Below are positions 36,341 to 45,822 of a stretch of DNA of 64,000 bases, piece by piece. The position numbers and the translations under genes were made by a program. Below the pieces are notes generated by a model, which saw only the letters and a list, made by a program, of their open reading frames with translations, ran no database searches and was not told where the DNA came from. How positions within the stretch are numbered: the stretch's first letter is position 1; every line of letters starts with the position of its first letter. The stretch covers positions 1-64,000 of the forward strand of contig JAZDHY010000069.1 of assembly GCA_043805435.1 (NCBI GenBank). The letters are read 5' to 3'. The stretch is from JAEXOD01 sp043805435. GTDB taxonomy: Bacteria; Bacteroidota; Ignavibacteria; Ignavibacteriales; Melioribacteraceae.

Positions 36341-38188
36341 TTACCCCTCTGCAATAGGCAGGTTAAAAGTAAATTTACTTCCTTCGTTTATTACACTTGT
36401 TGCAGTAATAGTTCCGCCTTGCGATTCGACAAATTCTTTTGCAATAGCTAAACCAAGGCCTGTGCCTTTGCGTAAAAGATTTTTGGCAGTTGAAAATTTA
36501 TCAAAAATACGTTCCATAACTTCCGGTTCAATACCTATTCCAAAATCCTGCACACAAAAATAAATAAAATTATCTGCTTGGCGTAGTTCAATATTAATTT
36601 TGGCACCTTGTGTGGAATACCTAATGGCATTGTTAAGTATGTTAACTAATACCCATGTGCTTTTTTCCAAATCGGCTTTTACCTTTGGAAGGTAATCATC
36701 AATTTTTACGTCAAGGATTATTTGCTTCCCATTTATTTGCATCATTAAAGCAAATATCGAAAGTTCCACTATTTGATATGGTTCAATATTCGCAATCTTA
36801 AGTTCAATTTTGCCTGTTTCCACTTGCGAATAATTAAGCAATTCGTTAACAACACTAATTAATCTTTTTGTCTGGTGTTTAATTGAATCGGTTAACTTAA
36901 CTTGTTCAATATTCATATTTCCAATTCTGCTGTCTTCAAGTAATTTAATGCTTAAATTTATTGAAGAAATAGGAGTTTTTAGCTCGTGCGAAACCGTTGC
37001 CAAAAGATTAATTTTATCCAAATTTCTCTGTTCAAATTTAGTTATATCTTTAACCATTATTACTTGGCCAATTTTAATAAAATCTCCGGTTTCATTTTTC
37101 CTATTTATATCAATTGCTTCAACTTTTATATATTCTTCTTTGTTATTATTTGTTATTTTTAATGGTTTATCATTTGTTGGGTCTAAAATATAATTTGAAG
37201 CATAAGTAATTATTTTCTTAAGTAAATCATTTTTTAAGGATAGTTCTTGAGCTATTTCCCCAATTGTTTCAACCTCATCCAAATTTAAAAGTACTTGGGC
37301 AAACTTATTAATAATAACTATATGATTTGCCTCATCTAATACAATAACTCCATCCTGCAGGCATTGAACCAAAGCCTCAATCCGTTTTTTTTCTAACAAC
37401 AATTGGTTAATATGATGATTTTCATATTCTTGAAGTTTGGCAGCCATGCTGTTAAAGGATGTCATTAATTCCCCTAGTTCATCATTGGCAGAAATATCAA
37501 TCCGCTGATTATACTCTTTTGATGTTATGTGCTTAATTTTCTCTATTAATTGTGTTATTGGCAAATAAATATATCCGGGGAAATAAATTATAAAAATAAA
37601 GGTTAATAACGAACTGACTGCTCCTATTATACTCATATAATATGTTACATTAGATGCTGTTTGTTTGGCAATTTGATTTTTGTCCAATATTGCATTCATA
37701 TTTAAATTGTAAATTAACTGCACATAATTACGTATTCTTTCAAACCTTAATTCTACTTCATTAAAGCGCAGATATTCCGAAGCGTTTTTTTCTTTCTCAA
37801 TCATTAATGAAGTGGTTGTATATTTTTTATATTCCAAAAGTAATTCGTTTACAAGTTCCTGCTCGCCAATTTCTGTAATATTTTTAGATTCCAGATTTAA
37901 GTTTTTTTCAAATTCGTTTTTATGAACAGCAAATTCAGATTTGAAGGAATCGTACCGCCCTTGATTTAAATTGGGCGTAATTAAATATTTACTTTGGATT
38001 GTAAACATCATATCCAAAGATTTTAGCATTTTTGTAGAATAATCTATTGTGTGGTAATTATCTTTTATAATAGCACCGGAATCGTTTGCAAGCTGATTTA
38101 TAAATATTATACCCACCAGACTTAAAGTTAAAACTACTGCAAAAAGAAATATCAATCCGGCTATTATTTTTGTTTTAAGATTTCTCAT
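36341..38188 (-). CDS. HAMP-PAS histidine kinase of the Kdp locus (paralogue 1)
   Basis: A 615-residue membrane kinase. Helix 1 is at about residues 8-30, a periplasmic helical sensor at about 31-170, helix 2 at about 175-195, a HAMP domain (YLPITQLIEKIKHITSKEYNQRIDISANDELGELMTSF region) and a PAS domain (DGVIVLDEANHIVIINKFAQ). HisKA follows with LLATVSHELKTPISS, then HATPase with ILNNAIRYS, DFGIGIEP and GTGLGLAIAKEF. The same layout and many identical blocks occur at 45803-47659. ATG at 38188 (MRNLKTKIIAGL) matches the paralogue start; GTG at 38197 is an alternative. It lies after the NtrC-type regulator, its likely partner. Confidence 0.9.
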   Translation of the reverse strand: MRNLKTKIIAGLIFLFAVVLTLSLVGIIFINQLANDSGAIIKDNYHTIDYSTKMLKSLDMMFTIQSKYLITPNLNQGRYDSFKSEFAVHKNEFEKNLNLESKNITEIGEQELVNELLLEYKKYTTTSLMIEKEKNASEYLRFNEVELRFERIRNYVQLIYNLNMNAILDKNQIAKQTASNVTYYMSIIGAVSSLLTFIFIIYFPGYIYLPITQLIEKIKHITSKEYNQRIDISANDELGELMTSFNSMAAKLQEYENHHINQLLLEKKRIEALVQCLQDGVIVLDEANHIVIINKFAQVLLNLDEVETIGEIAQELSLKNDLLKKIITYASNYILDPTNDKPLKITNNNKEEYIKVEAIDINRKNETGDFIKIGQVIMVKDITKFEQRNLDKINLLATVSHELKTPISSINLSIKLLEDSRIGNMNIEQVKLTDSIKHQTKRLISVVNELLNYSQVETGKIELKIANIEPYQIVELSIFALMMQINGKQIILDVKIDDYLPKVKADLEKSTWVLVNILNNAIRYSTQGAKINIELRQADNFIYFCVQDFGIGIEPEVMERIFDKFSTAKNLLRKGTGLGLAIAKEFVESQGGTITATSVINEGSKFTFNLPIAEG

Positions 38189-38394
38189 TTTATTCACTAT
38201 TAAAATGTTGTTAATGTTTATTTATTAACAATACATTTAATATGCCTAAATTTAATATTATCGTATAGTGCTATTTTATAACTATTTAACAAATTATTTA
38301 GGGGAAAAATGTTAAACTATGGAAGCAGATATTTTCATAATGGGAAATTCTTTTTTCGTTTTGGAAGGGGTTAAGTAAAACAGTGCGTTTTTGG

Positions 38395-39729
38395 TCACTC
38401 AATTCCGTATGATTGTAATTTTCGGTATAACGTAGTTAACCCAATACCCAAAAGTTCAGCGGCTTTAGTTTTATTTTGTTCTGTCAGATGCAAAACTTTT
38501 AGTATGTGCTCCTTTTCTAAATCGTCAATTGTATACGAAACTATATTGTTTACCGCAATGGGAACGTTTAGCTCTTTGGGCAGCGAACTCCTATCAATTT
38601 TACCGTTATCGTTTAATAATATTACTCTTTCTATTATATTTTTTAATTCTCGTACGTTCCCCGGAAAAGTGTAGTTTTTAAGAGTTGCAAAAAAATCATC
38701 ACTTATAAAACTTATATTCTTTTTTAAAATTCCTTTATAAATATTAATAAAATATTCGGCCAATTCTTTAATATCTTCTTTTCTTGCTCTAAGCGGAGGA
38801 AGTTCAATATTCATTACTCCAATTCTGTAAAAAAGATCGCTGCGAAATTTACCTTCGTTTATCGACTCGTTAATATTCCGGTTGGTTGCGGCAATTATTC
38901 TAACATCCACAGTGGTTTCTTTTGTATCACCGGCTTTAATAAATTTATTTGTTTCAATAACACGTAACAATTTAGACTGAAGAGAAACATCCATTTCGGC
39001 AATTTCATCCAAAAAGATTGTCCCGCCGTCAGCCTCTTCAAACAGTCCCTTTTTGTTTTTAACAGCTCCGGTAAATGCCCCCGCCTTATAACCAAACATT
39101 TCAGATTCTAAAAGATCTTTAGAAATTGCACTGCAGTTTATTGCAACAAATGATTTGTTTTTACGCAGACTATTATAATGTATTGCCTGTGCAAATATGT
39201 CTTTCCCTGTTCCTGTTTCTCCCAATAATAAAACATTTGTATCCGAATTTGAAACTCTTTTTGCTAAATCAATAGATTCTTTTAACAAAACCGACGAGCC
39301 AATAATATTATTAAAATTATATTTTGTGTATGCTTTTTCTTCTAACTCACGCAATCTTTTTGCCATTCTATTTTTTTCAATTGCTCTAATTAACAACGGT
39401 ACAATTTTGTTGTCTTCGTCACCCTTTGTAATATAATCGAACGCCCCTAATTTAATTGCTTTAACTCCGTCTTCAATTGTACCAAAAGCAGTCAAAACAA
39501 TAATTTCGCAAAAGGGATTGATATTTAATATTTTACCCATTAAATCCAATCCGTTGATATCGGGTAATCGTACATCGGTAATAACTACTTCAATATCATC
39601 CTCGTGCAATAATAGATCTAATGCTTCTTTTCCGTCTTGTGCAGTTAAAACATTAAAGCCTTCCAGTTTTATTAACTGACAAAGTAATGTACGTATTGCC
39701 AATTCATCATCAATTATTAATATTTTCAT
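38395..39729 (-). CDS. NtrC-family sigma-54 activator of the Kdp locus
   Basis: A 444-residue response regulator. The receiver has IDDELAIRTLL and the Asp in VVITDVRLPDING. The AAA+ core has Walker A LGETGTGKD, the sigma-54 loop GAFTGA and Walker B GGTIFLDEIAEM. The Fis-type helix-turn-helix is at the end (AAELLGIGLTTLYRKLQSYG). It is divergent from kdp, upstream of kinase paralogue 1, in the place where KdpE (an OmpR-type protein) would be expected. This suggests that kdp transcription here depends on sigma-54. Confidence 0.92.
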   Translation of the reverse strand: MKILIIDDELAIRTLLCQLIKLEGFNVLTAQDGKEALDLLLHEDDIEVVITDVRLPDINGLDLMGKILNINPFCEIIVLTAFGTIEDGVKAIKLGAFDYITKGDEDNKIVPLLIRAIEKNRMAKRLRELEEKAYTKYNFNNIIGSSVLLKESIDLAKRVSNSDTNVLLLGETGTGKDIFAQAIHYNSLRKNKSFVAINCSAISKDLLESEMFGYKAGAFTGAVKNKKGLFEEADGGTIFLDEIAEMDVSLQSKLLRVIETNKFIKAGDTKETTVDVRIIAATNRNINESINEGKFRSDLFYRIGVMNIELPPLRARKEDIKELAEYFINIYKGILKKNISFISDDFFATLKNYTFPGNVRELKNIIERVILLNDNGKIDRSSLPKELNVPIAVNNIVSYTIDDLEKEHILKVLHLTEQNKTKAAELLGIGLTTLYRKLQSYGIE

Positions 39730-39860
39730 AAGTTTTATTTTTTAGAATTAAAATAATATCTTATCGAAATATAGCTAAAATTAAGTGGTGGTGTCAAATA
39801 ACTTTGTGCAGTTTATTATTGTTTAATTTTTCTGCTGTAATTAAGTTTTGGTTTAAGGTA

Positions 39861-39874
39861 TTTGTTTAAACAAA
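39861..39874. promoter_or_regulatory. perfect 14-bp palindrome TTTGTTTAAACAAA, candidate enhancer site
   Basis: TTTGTTTAAACAAA is its own reverse complement. It lies about 165-180 bases before the candidate kdp promoter and about 130 bases before the divergent regulator gene, in the range where NtrC-type proteins bind. Fis-type domains prefer palindromic sites. Which protein binds is inference. Confidence 0.45.
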
Positions 39875-40026
39875 AACAAACTATTTGTTTTAATATATAT
39901 TTCCTTCCGTTTTGAAAATTAGTTATGCCAATTTGAAAGAGTTTAAATTTTTCGGCTTTTACCCAAATCCATCCGCTATTGCCGTTAACGTATTTAACAA
40001 CAACGGCTTACCTCATAATTATATGT

Positions 40027-40055
40027 TGCCAAATAACTTGGCATATAATTGGTAT
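40027..40055 (+). promoter_or_regulatory. inverted repeat and weak sigma-54-like promoter before kdp
   Basis: TGCCAA (40027-40032), a 5-base spacer and TTGGCA (40038-40043) form a perfect inverted repeat. TTGGCA matches the -24 element of sigma-54 promoters, with GG at 40040-40041. Ten bases later stands GT instead of the expected GC at 40052-40053. A start site about 12 bases on would leave a leader of about 20 bases before the first micro-ORF (40085). The -12 part is weak, so the call leans on the NtrC-type regulator next door. Confidence 0.35.
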
Positions 40056-40084
40056 GTGCATTATTAAACAACCAGGAAACAAAA

Positions 40085-40171
40085 ATGGAAATTTTAATGA
40101 TAGTTATCGGTTTGGCAGTTTTCTTTATTCTATTCAAATCGATTTTATTTTTTGATAAAATTATGGAGTAA
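40085..40171 (+). CDS. 28-residue membrane micro-ORF at head of the kdp operon
   Basis: A 28-residue hydrophobic peptide, starting MEILMIVIGLAVFFILF and ending FFDKIME, lies just in front of kdpF with an AGGAAAC 4 bases before ATG. One membrane helix covers most of it. It is too short for ordinary gene finders. Its position, topology and tight spacing suggest an extra small Kdp subunit or regulator peptide. No family is recognised. Confidence 0.5.
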   Translation: MEILMIVIGLAVFFILFKSILFFDKIME

Positions 40172-40179
40172 TAAATAAA

Positions 40180-40257
40180 ATGATTCTTCTTTTTATAATA
40201 AGTTTAATCGTTTTCGGTTATCTTTTATATGTTTTAATTAAACCGGAAAAATTTTAG
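40180..40257 (+). CDS. kdpF: KdpF small subunit of the potassium ATPase
   Basis: A 25-residue peptide, MILLFIISLIVFGYLLYVLI followed by KPEKF. The single helix with GYLxYxLxxPExF is the KdpF pattern (about 29 residues in E. coli). It stabilises the KdpABC complex in lipid. It is 8 bases from both the micro-ORF in front and kdpA behind, with GGGGA before the kdpA start. Confidence 0.8.
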   Translation: MILLFIISLIVFGYLLYVLIKPEKF

Positions 40258-40265
40258 GGGAAATT

Positions 40266-41960
40266 ATGAACACGGAAATTTATGGAGTAATTGCAATAAT
40301 TTTTTTTGCTTTTATTATTGCATACCCGTTTGGTAAATATATTAGTAAAGTTTTTAAAGGTGAACGGGTATGGAGTGATTTTTTAACACCAATAGAAAAC
40401 TTCATTTTTAAGCTTGCTTCAATCAATCCAAACCAGCCGATGGATTGGAAAGAAAATATGAAAGCTTTACTTAGATTAAATGTTGTGTTTTTTATATGGG
40501 CAATAATTATTTTTATGATTCAAGGATTAATACCATTTTTAAATCCTGCCGGTATTCCGTCAATGGAGCCCACGCTTGCATTTAATACAGCGGCAAGTTT
40601 TACAACAAATACAAATTTACAGCATTATTCAGGTGAAACGGGTTTATCTTATTTTTCACAATTATTTGTAATAACATTTTTACAGTTTGTTACTGCTGCA
40701 ACAGGAATTGCCGCTTTAGCTTTATTATTTAAAGGATTAATGCAAAAAAAATCACAAGATATTGGTAATTTTTATAATCTTTTTGTAAAAAGCAATACAC
40801 GAATTTTGCTTCCTCTTTCTTTAATTGTTGCATTAATATTGTTGTTGAACGGAACGCCCACTACATTTGAAGGACCTAAACAAATAATAAATTTGGAAGG
40901 AGATACATGTTTTGTTTCAACCGGTCCCGTTGCACCAATGGTTGCAATAAAACAACTTGGTACAAACGGAGGCGGTTTTTTTGGAACAAATTCAGCACAT
41001 CCGTTTGAAAATCCCAACTACTTTACAAATGTTATCGAAAACATTTCTATATTAATTATACCCATTTCACTAATTTTTGCATTTGGTTTTTATATTAACA
41101 ATAAAAAACTTGCGTTAATATTTTTTGCTGTAATGACAATTGTTTTTATAACTTTTGTAACCGTAACAATAAGTTTGGAATCTTCCGGTAATACCGAAAT
41201 TGCAAAACTAGGCGTACAGCAGCAGATGGGAAGTATGGAGGGGAAAGAAGTTCGGTTTGGTGCTGCTGCATCTACCCTGTGGGGGATTTCCACAACATCA
41301 ACTTCTAACGGTTCTGTAAATGCCATGCACGATAGCTTTACTCCTCTTACCGGAGGAATATTTATTCTTGATATGATGATAAATTCAATTTATGGAGGAG
41401 TTGGTGTTGGTTTTATTAATTTTTTTATGTTTGTTATTATTGCAGTATTTATAGGCGGTTTAATGGTTGGGCGAACACCTGAATTTTTGGGTAAAAAAAT
41501 TGAAGCACGCGAAGTTAAAATTGCGTCGTTAATAATTTTACTTCACCCGTTTTTAATTTTAGTAGGTACTGCAATTTCAGCATATATTGGCACTAACAAT
41601 TTTGCTATTGGGTGGCTTAATAATCCTTCATACCACGGATTTTCGGAAATGCTTTACGAATTTACATCAGCAGCAGCCAATAACGGCTCCGGTTTTGAAG
41701 GACTTGCCGATAATACACCGTTTTGGAACGTTACTACCGGTATTGTAATGCTGATGGGAAGATATATACCTATAATTGGACCAATGGCAATTGCCGGTTC
41801 ACTTGCTGCTAAAAAAACCGTCCCTTTTTCGGAAGGTACTTTAAGAGCAGATAGCGTTGCCTTTGGTGTTGTATTATTAGGAGTATTAATTGTGGTTGCC
41901 GCATTATCGTTTTTTCCGGCATTATCACTTGGTCCTTTAGCAGAATATTTCTCATTATAA
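40266..41960 (+). CDS. kdpA: potassium-transporting ATPase subunit A
   Basis: A 564-residue membrane protein of normal KdpA length with about ten helices. It has the selectivity-filter loops in FNTAASFTTNTNLQHYSGETG and GTNGGGFFGTNSAHPFENPN and the later AAANNGSGFEGL. It is the K+-binding channel-like subunit of the high-affinity Kdp pump in the inner membrane. It is the third frame of the operon, with kdpB starting 18 bases after. Confidence 0.97.
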   Translation: MNTEIYGVIAIIFFAFIIAYPFGKYISKVFKGERVWSDFLTPIENFIFKLASINPNQPMDWKENMKALLRLNVVFFIWAIIIFMIQGLIPFLNPAGIPSMEPTLAFNTAASFTTNTNLQHYSGETGLSYFSQLFVITFLQFVTAATGIAALALLFKGLMQKKSQDIGNFYNLFVKSNTRILLPLSLIVALILLLNGTPTTFEGPKQIINLEGDTCFVSTGPVAPMVAIKQLGTNGGGFFGTNSAHPFENPNYFTNVIENISILIIPISLIFAFGFYINNKKLALIFFAVMTIVFITFVTVTISLESSGNTEIAKLGVQQQMGSMEGKEVRFGAAASTLWGISTTSTSNGSVNAMHDSFTPLTGGIFILDMMINSIYGGVGVGFINFFMFVIIAVFIGGLMVGRTPEFLGKKIEAREVKIASLIILLHPFLILVGTAISAYIGTNNFAIGWLNNPSYHGFSEMLYEFTSAAANNGSGFEGLADNTPFWNVTTGIVMLMGRYIPIIGPMAIAGSLAAKKTVPFSEGTLRADSVAFGVVLLGVLIVVAALSFFPALSLGPLAEYFSL

Positions 41961-41978
41961 TGGAATTAGAGTATAACA

Positions 41979-44018
41979 ATGAAACGTCAAAAAAATATAA
42001 AATTATTTGGATTGGAAATAATAAAGGGTGCCGTAATTGAATCTTTTGTAAAATTAAATCCAACTGTAATGATGAAAAATCCGGTTATGTTTTCTGTTGA
42101 AATAGGCACAGTAATAATGATGGTTGTTACCATTATATCGGCAATATCATTAAATAGCGGGCAGGGAAATTTTGTTTATAATTTTATTATAACATTCCTT
42201 CTTTTTTTAACTATTTTGTTTGGTAATTTTGCCGAAGCCATTGCCGAAGCAAGGGGGAAAGCCCAAGCATCTACTTTACGTAAAACCAGAGAAGAAACAC
42301 AAGCCAAACTTTCAACGGGAAAATCAGAGATAACGCTGGTTTCGTCTTCATCATTAAAAAAGGGGGATTTATTTATTTGTGAAGCAGGTGACACTATTCC
42401 AATTGACGGCGAAATAATTGAAGGAATCGCTTCAATTGACGAATCGGCCATAACAGGAGAATCGGCCCCCGTAATTAGAGAAGCAGGAGCCGATCATTCC
42501 GGTGTAATTGGAGGTACCAAAGTATTATCCGATAAAATTAAAGTTCAAGTTACCACCCAGCCCGGCCAAACTTTTTTAGATAAAATGATTGAACTTGTTG
42601 AAGGAGCTAAAAGACAAAAAACCCCTAACGAAATTGCGTTAACAATTCTTTTAGCCGGCTTTACACTAATATTTCTTTTGGTAACCGTTACGCTTAAACC
42701 TTTTAGCGGTTTTGCTAATACTTCTGTCACTATAACAGCATTAATTTCCCTTTTTGTTTGTCTTATACCAACAACAATTGGAGGTTTGCTTTCCGCAATA
42801 GGAATAGCCGGAATGGATAGAGCTTTGCGCGCAAATGTAATTGCAAAATCGGGTAAAGCTGTAGAAAACGCAGGTGATATAGATGTAATTTTGCTTGATA
42901 AAACCGGAACTATTACTATAGGCAACCGCAAAGCAACAAATATGTTTTCCGTAAGCGGTTATGATAAAAAGAAGTTTATTGAATATTGCCTTTTAGGTTC
43001 TTTAGCCGATCCAACCCCTGAAGGTAAATCTATTGTTGAATTAGCCTATAAACTTGAACAAAATTTAATACAAAATAATTTAACAACCGGAAAATTTATA
43101 GAGTTTACAGCCGAATCCAGAATGAGCGGAATAGATTTACCGGACGGAACAATTATACGAAAAGGAGCTTGGAATTCAATAAAAAAATATACAAATAATG
43201 ATACCGATAAAATTACGGAATTAGAAATTATTATAGAAAAAATTGCATCTAACGGCGGTACCCCTCTTGCTGTTGCTGTTAATAAATCCGCAATTGGCGT
43301 AATACAACTAGAGGATATAATCAAACCGGGAATACAAGATAGATTTGCCCGTTTAAGAAAAATGGGTGTTAAAACCGTAATGGTTACGGGTGATAATCCT
43401 TTAACAGCTAAATTTATTGCTAAACAAGCCGGAGTAGATGATTTTATTGCAGAAGCTAAACCGGAAGATAAAATGAATTATATCTTAAAAGAACAGCAGG
43501 AAGGTAAACTTGTTGCCATGATGGGTGACGGTACTAACGATGCGCCGGCACTTGCACAAGCTGATGTTGGAGTTGCAATGAATTCGGGTACACAAGCAGC
43601 CAAAGAAGCTGCAAATATGGTTGATTTGGATAACGACCCGACTAAGATTTTAGAAGTGATTGAAATAGGAAAACAGCTTTTAATTACTAGAGGAAATGTA
43701 ACAACTTTTTCCATTATTAATGACGTAGCAAAATATTTTGCAATTGTTCCGGCACTTTTTGCCGCCACTATACCCGGTTTAGCTGCCTTAAATATTATGC
43801 GGCTAAATAGTGCGGAATCTGCAATTATGTCGGCAGTAATTTTTAACGCATTTATTATTCCTCTTTTAATTCCCCTTGCCTTAAAAGGTGTAAAATATAA
43901 ACCTATAGGGGCAACTGCTTTATTAACAAGAAATTTGTTGATATATGGGCTGAGTGGTTTAATTGTGCCGTTTATAGGAATAAAATTAATTGATATTGTG
44001 GTATCGTTATTTGTTTAA
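41979..44018 (+). CDS. kdpB: potassium-transporting ATPase subunit B (P-type)
   Basis: A 679-residue P-type ATPase. It has the phosphorylation motif LLDKTGTITIGN, the actuator loop as ITGESAPV, the hinge MVTGDNPLTAK and GDGTNDAPALAQADVG. It hydrolyses ATP to drive K+ uptake through KdpA. The length is normal for the family and all catalytic motifs are intact. Confidence 0.97.
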   Translation: MKRQKNIKLFGLEIIKGAVIESFVKLNPTVMMKNPVMFSVEIGTVIMMVVTIISAISLNSGQGNFVYNFIITFLLFLTILFGNFAEAIAEARGKAQASTLRKTREETQAKLSTGKSEITLVSSSSLKKGDLFICEAGDTIPIDGEIIEGIASIDESAITGESAPVIREAGADHSGVIGGTKVLSDKIKVQVTTQPGQTFLDKMIELVEGAKRQKTPNEIALTILLAGFTLIFLLVTVTLKPFSGFANTSVTITALISLFVCLIPTTIGGLLSAIGIAGMDRALRANVIAKSGKAVENAGDIDVILLDKTGTITIGNRKATNMFSVSGYDKKKFIEYCLLGSLADPTPEGKSIVELAYKLEQNLIQNNLTTGKFIEFTAESRMSGIDLPDGTIIRKGAWNSIKKYTNNDTDKITELEIIIEKIASNGGTPLAVAVNKSAIGVIQLEDIIKPGIQDRFARLRKMGVKTVMVTGDNPLTAKFIAKQAGVDDFIAEAKPEDKMNYILKEQQEGKLVAMMGDGTNDAPALAQADVGVAMNSGTQAAKEAANMVDLDNDPTKILEVIEIGKQLLITRGNVTTFSIINDVAKYFAIVPALFAATIPGLAALNIMRLNSAESAIMSAVIFNAFIIPLLIPLALKGVKYKPIGATALLTRNLLIYGLSGLIVPFIGIKLIDIVVSLFV

Positions 44019-44067
44019 TATAATTATAAACCAAATAATGACAAAAGAAATTATAAGGACTTTAGAA

Positions 44068-44628
44068 ATGAAAAATATAATTAAAGATATAAAACTTCAC
44101 TTGGTTACAGTAATAATGTTTGGTCTGCTATTTCCTTTAATTATTTGGGGAATAGGACTCCTTTCTCCTTACCATGCAGACGGGCTGCCAATATATAAAA
44201 ACAGCAGGTTAATTGGATTTGAAAACATAGGACAAAAATTCGATTCAAATAAATATTTTTGGGGCCGGCCTTCAGCGGTAGATTATAATGCAGCGTCAAC
44301 CGGAGGTTCTAACAAAGGATCGGCAAACCCCGAATATTTAGAAGTTATAAATAACCGTATTGACCATTTTTTACAAAATAATCCGCACGTAAAAAGAAAC
44401 GAGATCCCGTCAGATTTAATAACAGCATCCAGCAGTGGTATCGATCCTCATATTTCTCCACAAGCTGCCTTTATTCAAATTTTGCGAATTGCAAAAGAAA
44501 GAAATATAGATAAAAAATTATTAAAAAATCTTGTTCAAAAAAATATAGAAAAACCTTTGTTAAACTTATTTGGAACCGAAAGAGTTAATGTTTTAAATTT
44601 AAATATGGAATTGGATAATTTAAAATAA
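44068..44628 (+). CDS. kdpC: potassium-transporting ATPase subunit C
   Basis: A 186-residue subunit with one N-terminal helix (VTVIMFGLLFPLIIWGIGLL) and the family motif FWGRPSAVDYNAASTGGSNKG. Later DPHISPQAAFIQILRIAKER is conserved. It assists ATP binding by KdpB. ATG at 44068 has AAGGA 8 bases before it and the start MKNIIKDIKLHL fits; longer frames starting at 43990 or 44038 overlap or crowd kdpB. Confidence 0.93.
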   Translation: MKNIIKDIKLHLVTVIMFGLLFPLIIWGIGLLSPYHADGLPIYKNSRLIGFENIGQKFDSNKYFWGRPSAVDYNAASTGGSNKGSANPEYLEVINNRIDHFLQNNPHVKRNEIPSDLITASSSGIDPHISPQAAFIQILRIAKERNIDKKLLKNLVQKNIEKPLLNLFGTERVNVLNLNMELDNLK

Positions 44629-44673
44629 TATTATAATTTGTATTGGTAAAACAGTAAAAATGATAAAACGATA

Positions 44674-45822
44674 ATGGAACCGCAAATAACTATCTCCGCC
44701 GAAAGATTTCTAAATCTTATTCGTTCTTCCAAACAGGGGAAGTTAAAGATTTATATAGGTATGGCAGCCGGTGTTGGCAAAACTTATCGCATGCTGCTTG
44801 AAGCACACGAACTGTTAAAAAACAATGTTAATGTTGTAATTGGGTATATTGAAACCCATGGACGAAAGGAGACTGAAAAACTTGTTGAAGGGCTTCCGGC
44901 AATGAATAGGAAAAAGATTTTTTATAAAGGAAAAATGCTTGAAGAAATGGATGTAAATGCAATCATTCTACAAAAACCGGAAGTCGTTTTAGTTGATGAA
45001 CTTGCACATACAAACGCCCCCGGCTCCAATAATCAAAAAAGATGGCAGGATGTTAAAGATTTGCTTGCAGCCGATATAAATGTTATTAGCACTGTAAATA
45101 TTCAGCATATTGAAAGTATAAACGAACAAGTAGAAAGTATTACCGGTGTTAAAATAACTGAACGAATACCCGATTCAATAATTCAGTCGGCTGATGAGGT
45201 TGTAAATATTGATTTAACAATTGAAGAACTTGTTGACAGGCTTGAAGCGGGTAAAATTTATGATATTCAAAAAGTGCCAATTGCGCTTCAAAACTTTTTT
45301 AGGAAGGATAAATTATTGCAATTGCGCGATCTTACGCTTAAAGAAGTTTCACGTCAGGTTGAAAGAAAAATTCAAAAAGAAATATCTCTTCCAAACCGTG
45401 AAAAAGTAAATGCAATTGTAACTGCTTTAAGTACAAATTACCAGTCGGGTAAAAGATTAATTAGAAAATCATCCCGACTTTCATCATTGTACAATTCCAA
45501 ATGGTATGTTGTATATATTCAAACAGATAAAGAACAAGTTGAAAAAATTGATCCGACATTACAAAGACACTTATTAAACAACTTTCAGCTTGCATCTGAA
45601 TTAGGTGCTGAAGTAGTTGAACTTACAAGTAATGAAGTGGCAAAAGCTCTTGTAACTTTTGCAAAAGAAAAAGAAGCTGCTTTAATTATTATTGGTAAAC
45701 CTATTTTTTCTATTTTTTATAGAATAAAACCTAAAAACTTTTTTCGCGAGTTGTCATCATTAACCTCAAAAGAAAATATAGATATTCTACTGGTATCGTC
45801 AAATGAAAACAATAAAAACTAA
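44674..45822 (+). CDS. KdpD N-terminal sensor protein without kinase domain
   Basis: A 382-residue protein equal to the cytoplasmic N-terminal half of KdpD. The KdpD domain has the Walker A-like GMAAGVGKTYRML and VLVDELAHTNAPGS, then VNIQHIESINEQV and IPDSIIQSADEVVNIDL. A universal-stress-protein-like domain follows at about 250-375. The membrane helices and kinase of a full KdpD (about 900 residues) are missing. Its stop overlaps the next gene, a HAMP-PAS kinase, by 20 bases, so the sensing half and the kinase are separate proteins made together. Confidence 0.92.
   Translation: MEPQITISAERFLNLIRSSKQGKLKIYIGMAAGVGKTYRMLLEAHELLKNNVNVVIGYIETHGRKETEKLVEGLPAMNRKKIFYKGKMLEEMDVNAIILQKPEVVLVDELAHTNAPGSNNQKRWQDVKDLLAADINVISTVNIQHIESINEQVESITGVKITERIPDSIIQSADEVVNIDLTIEELVDRLEAGKIYDIQKVPIALQNFFRKDKLLQLRDLTLKEVSRQVERKIQKEISLPNREKVNAIVTALSTNYQSGKRLIRKSSRLSSLYNSKWYVVYIQTDKEQVEKIDPTLQRHLLNNFQLASELGAEVVELTSNEVAKALVTFAKEKEAALIIIGKPIFSIFYRIKPKNFFRELSSLTSKENIDILLVSSNENNKN

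Larger units (their letters stand above)
39730..40084. other. 355-bp divergent regulatory region between the NtrC-type gene and kdp
   Basis: It holds no gene. It contains the palindrome TTTGTTTAAACAAA (39861-39874), the inverted repeat TGCCAA-N5-TTGGCA (40027-40043) and a weak sigma-54-like element overlapping the latter. The size suits enhancer-bound activators looping to a sigma-54 promoter. Confidence 0.6.
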
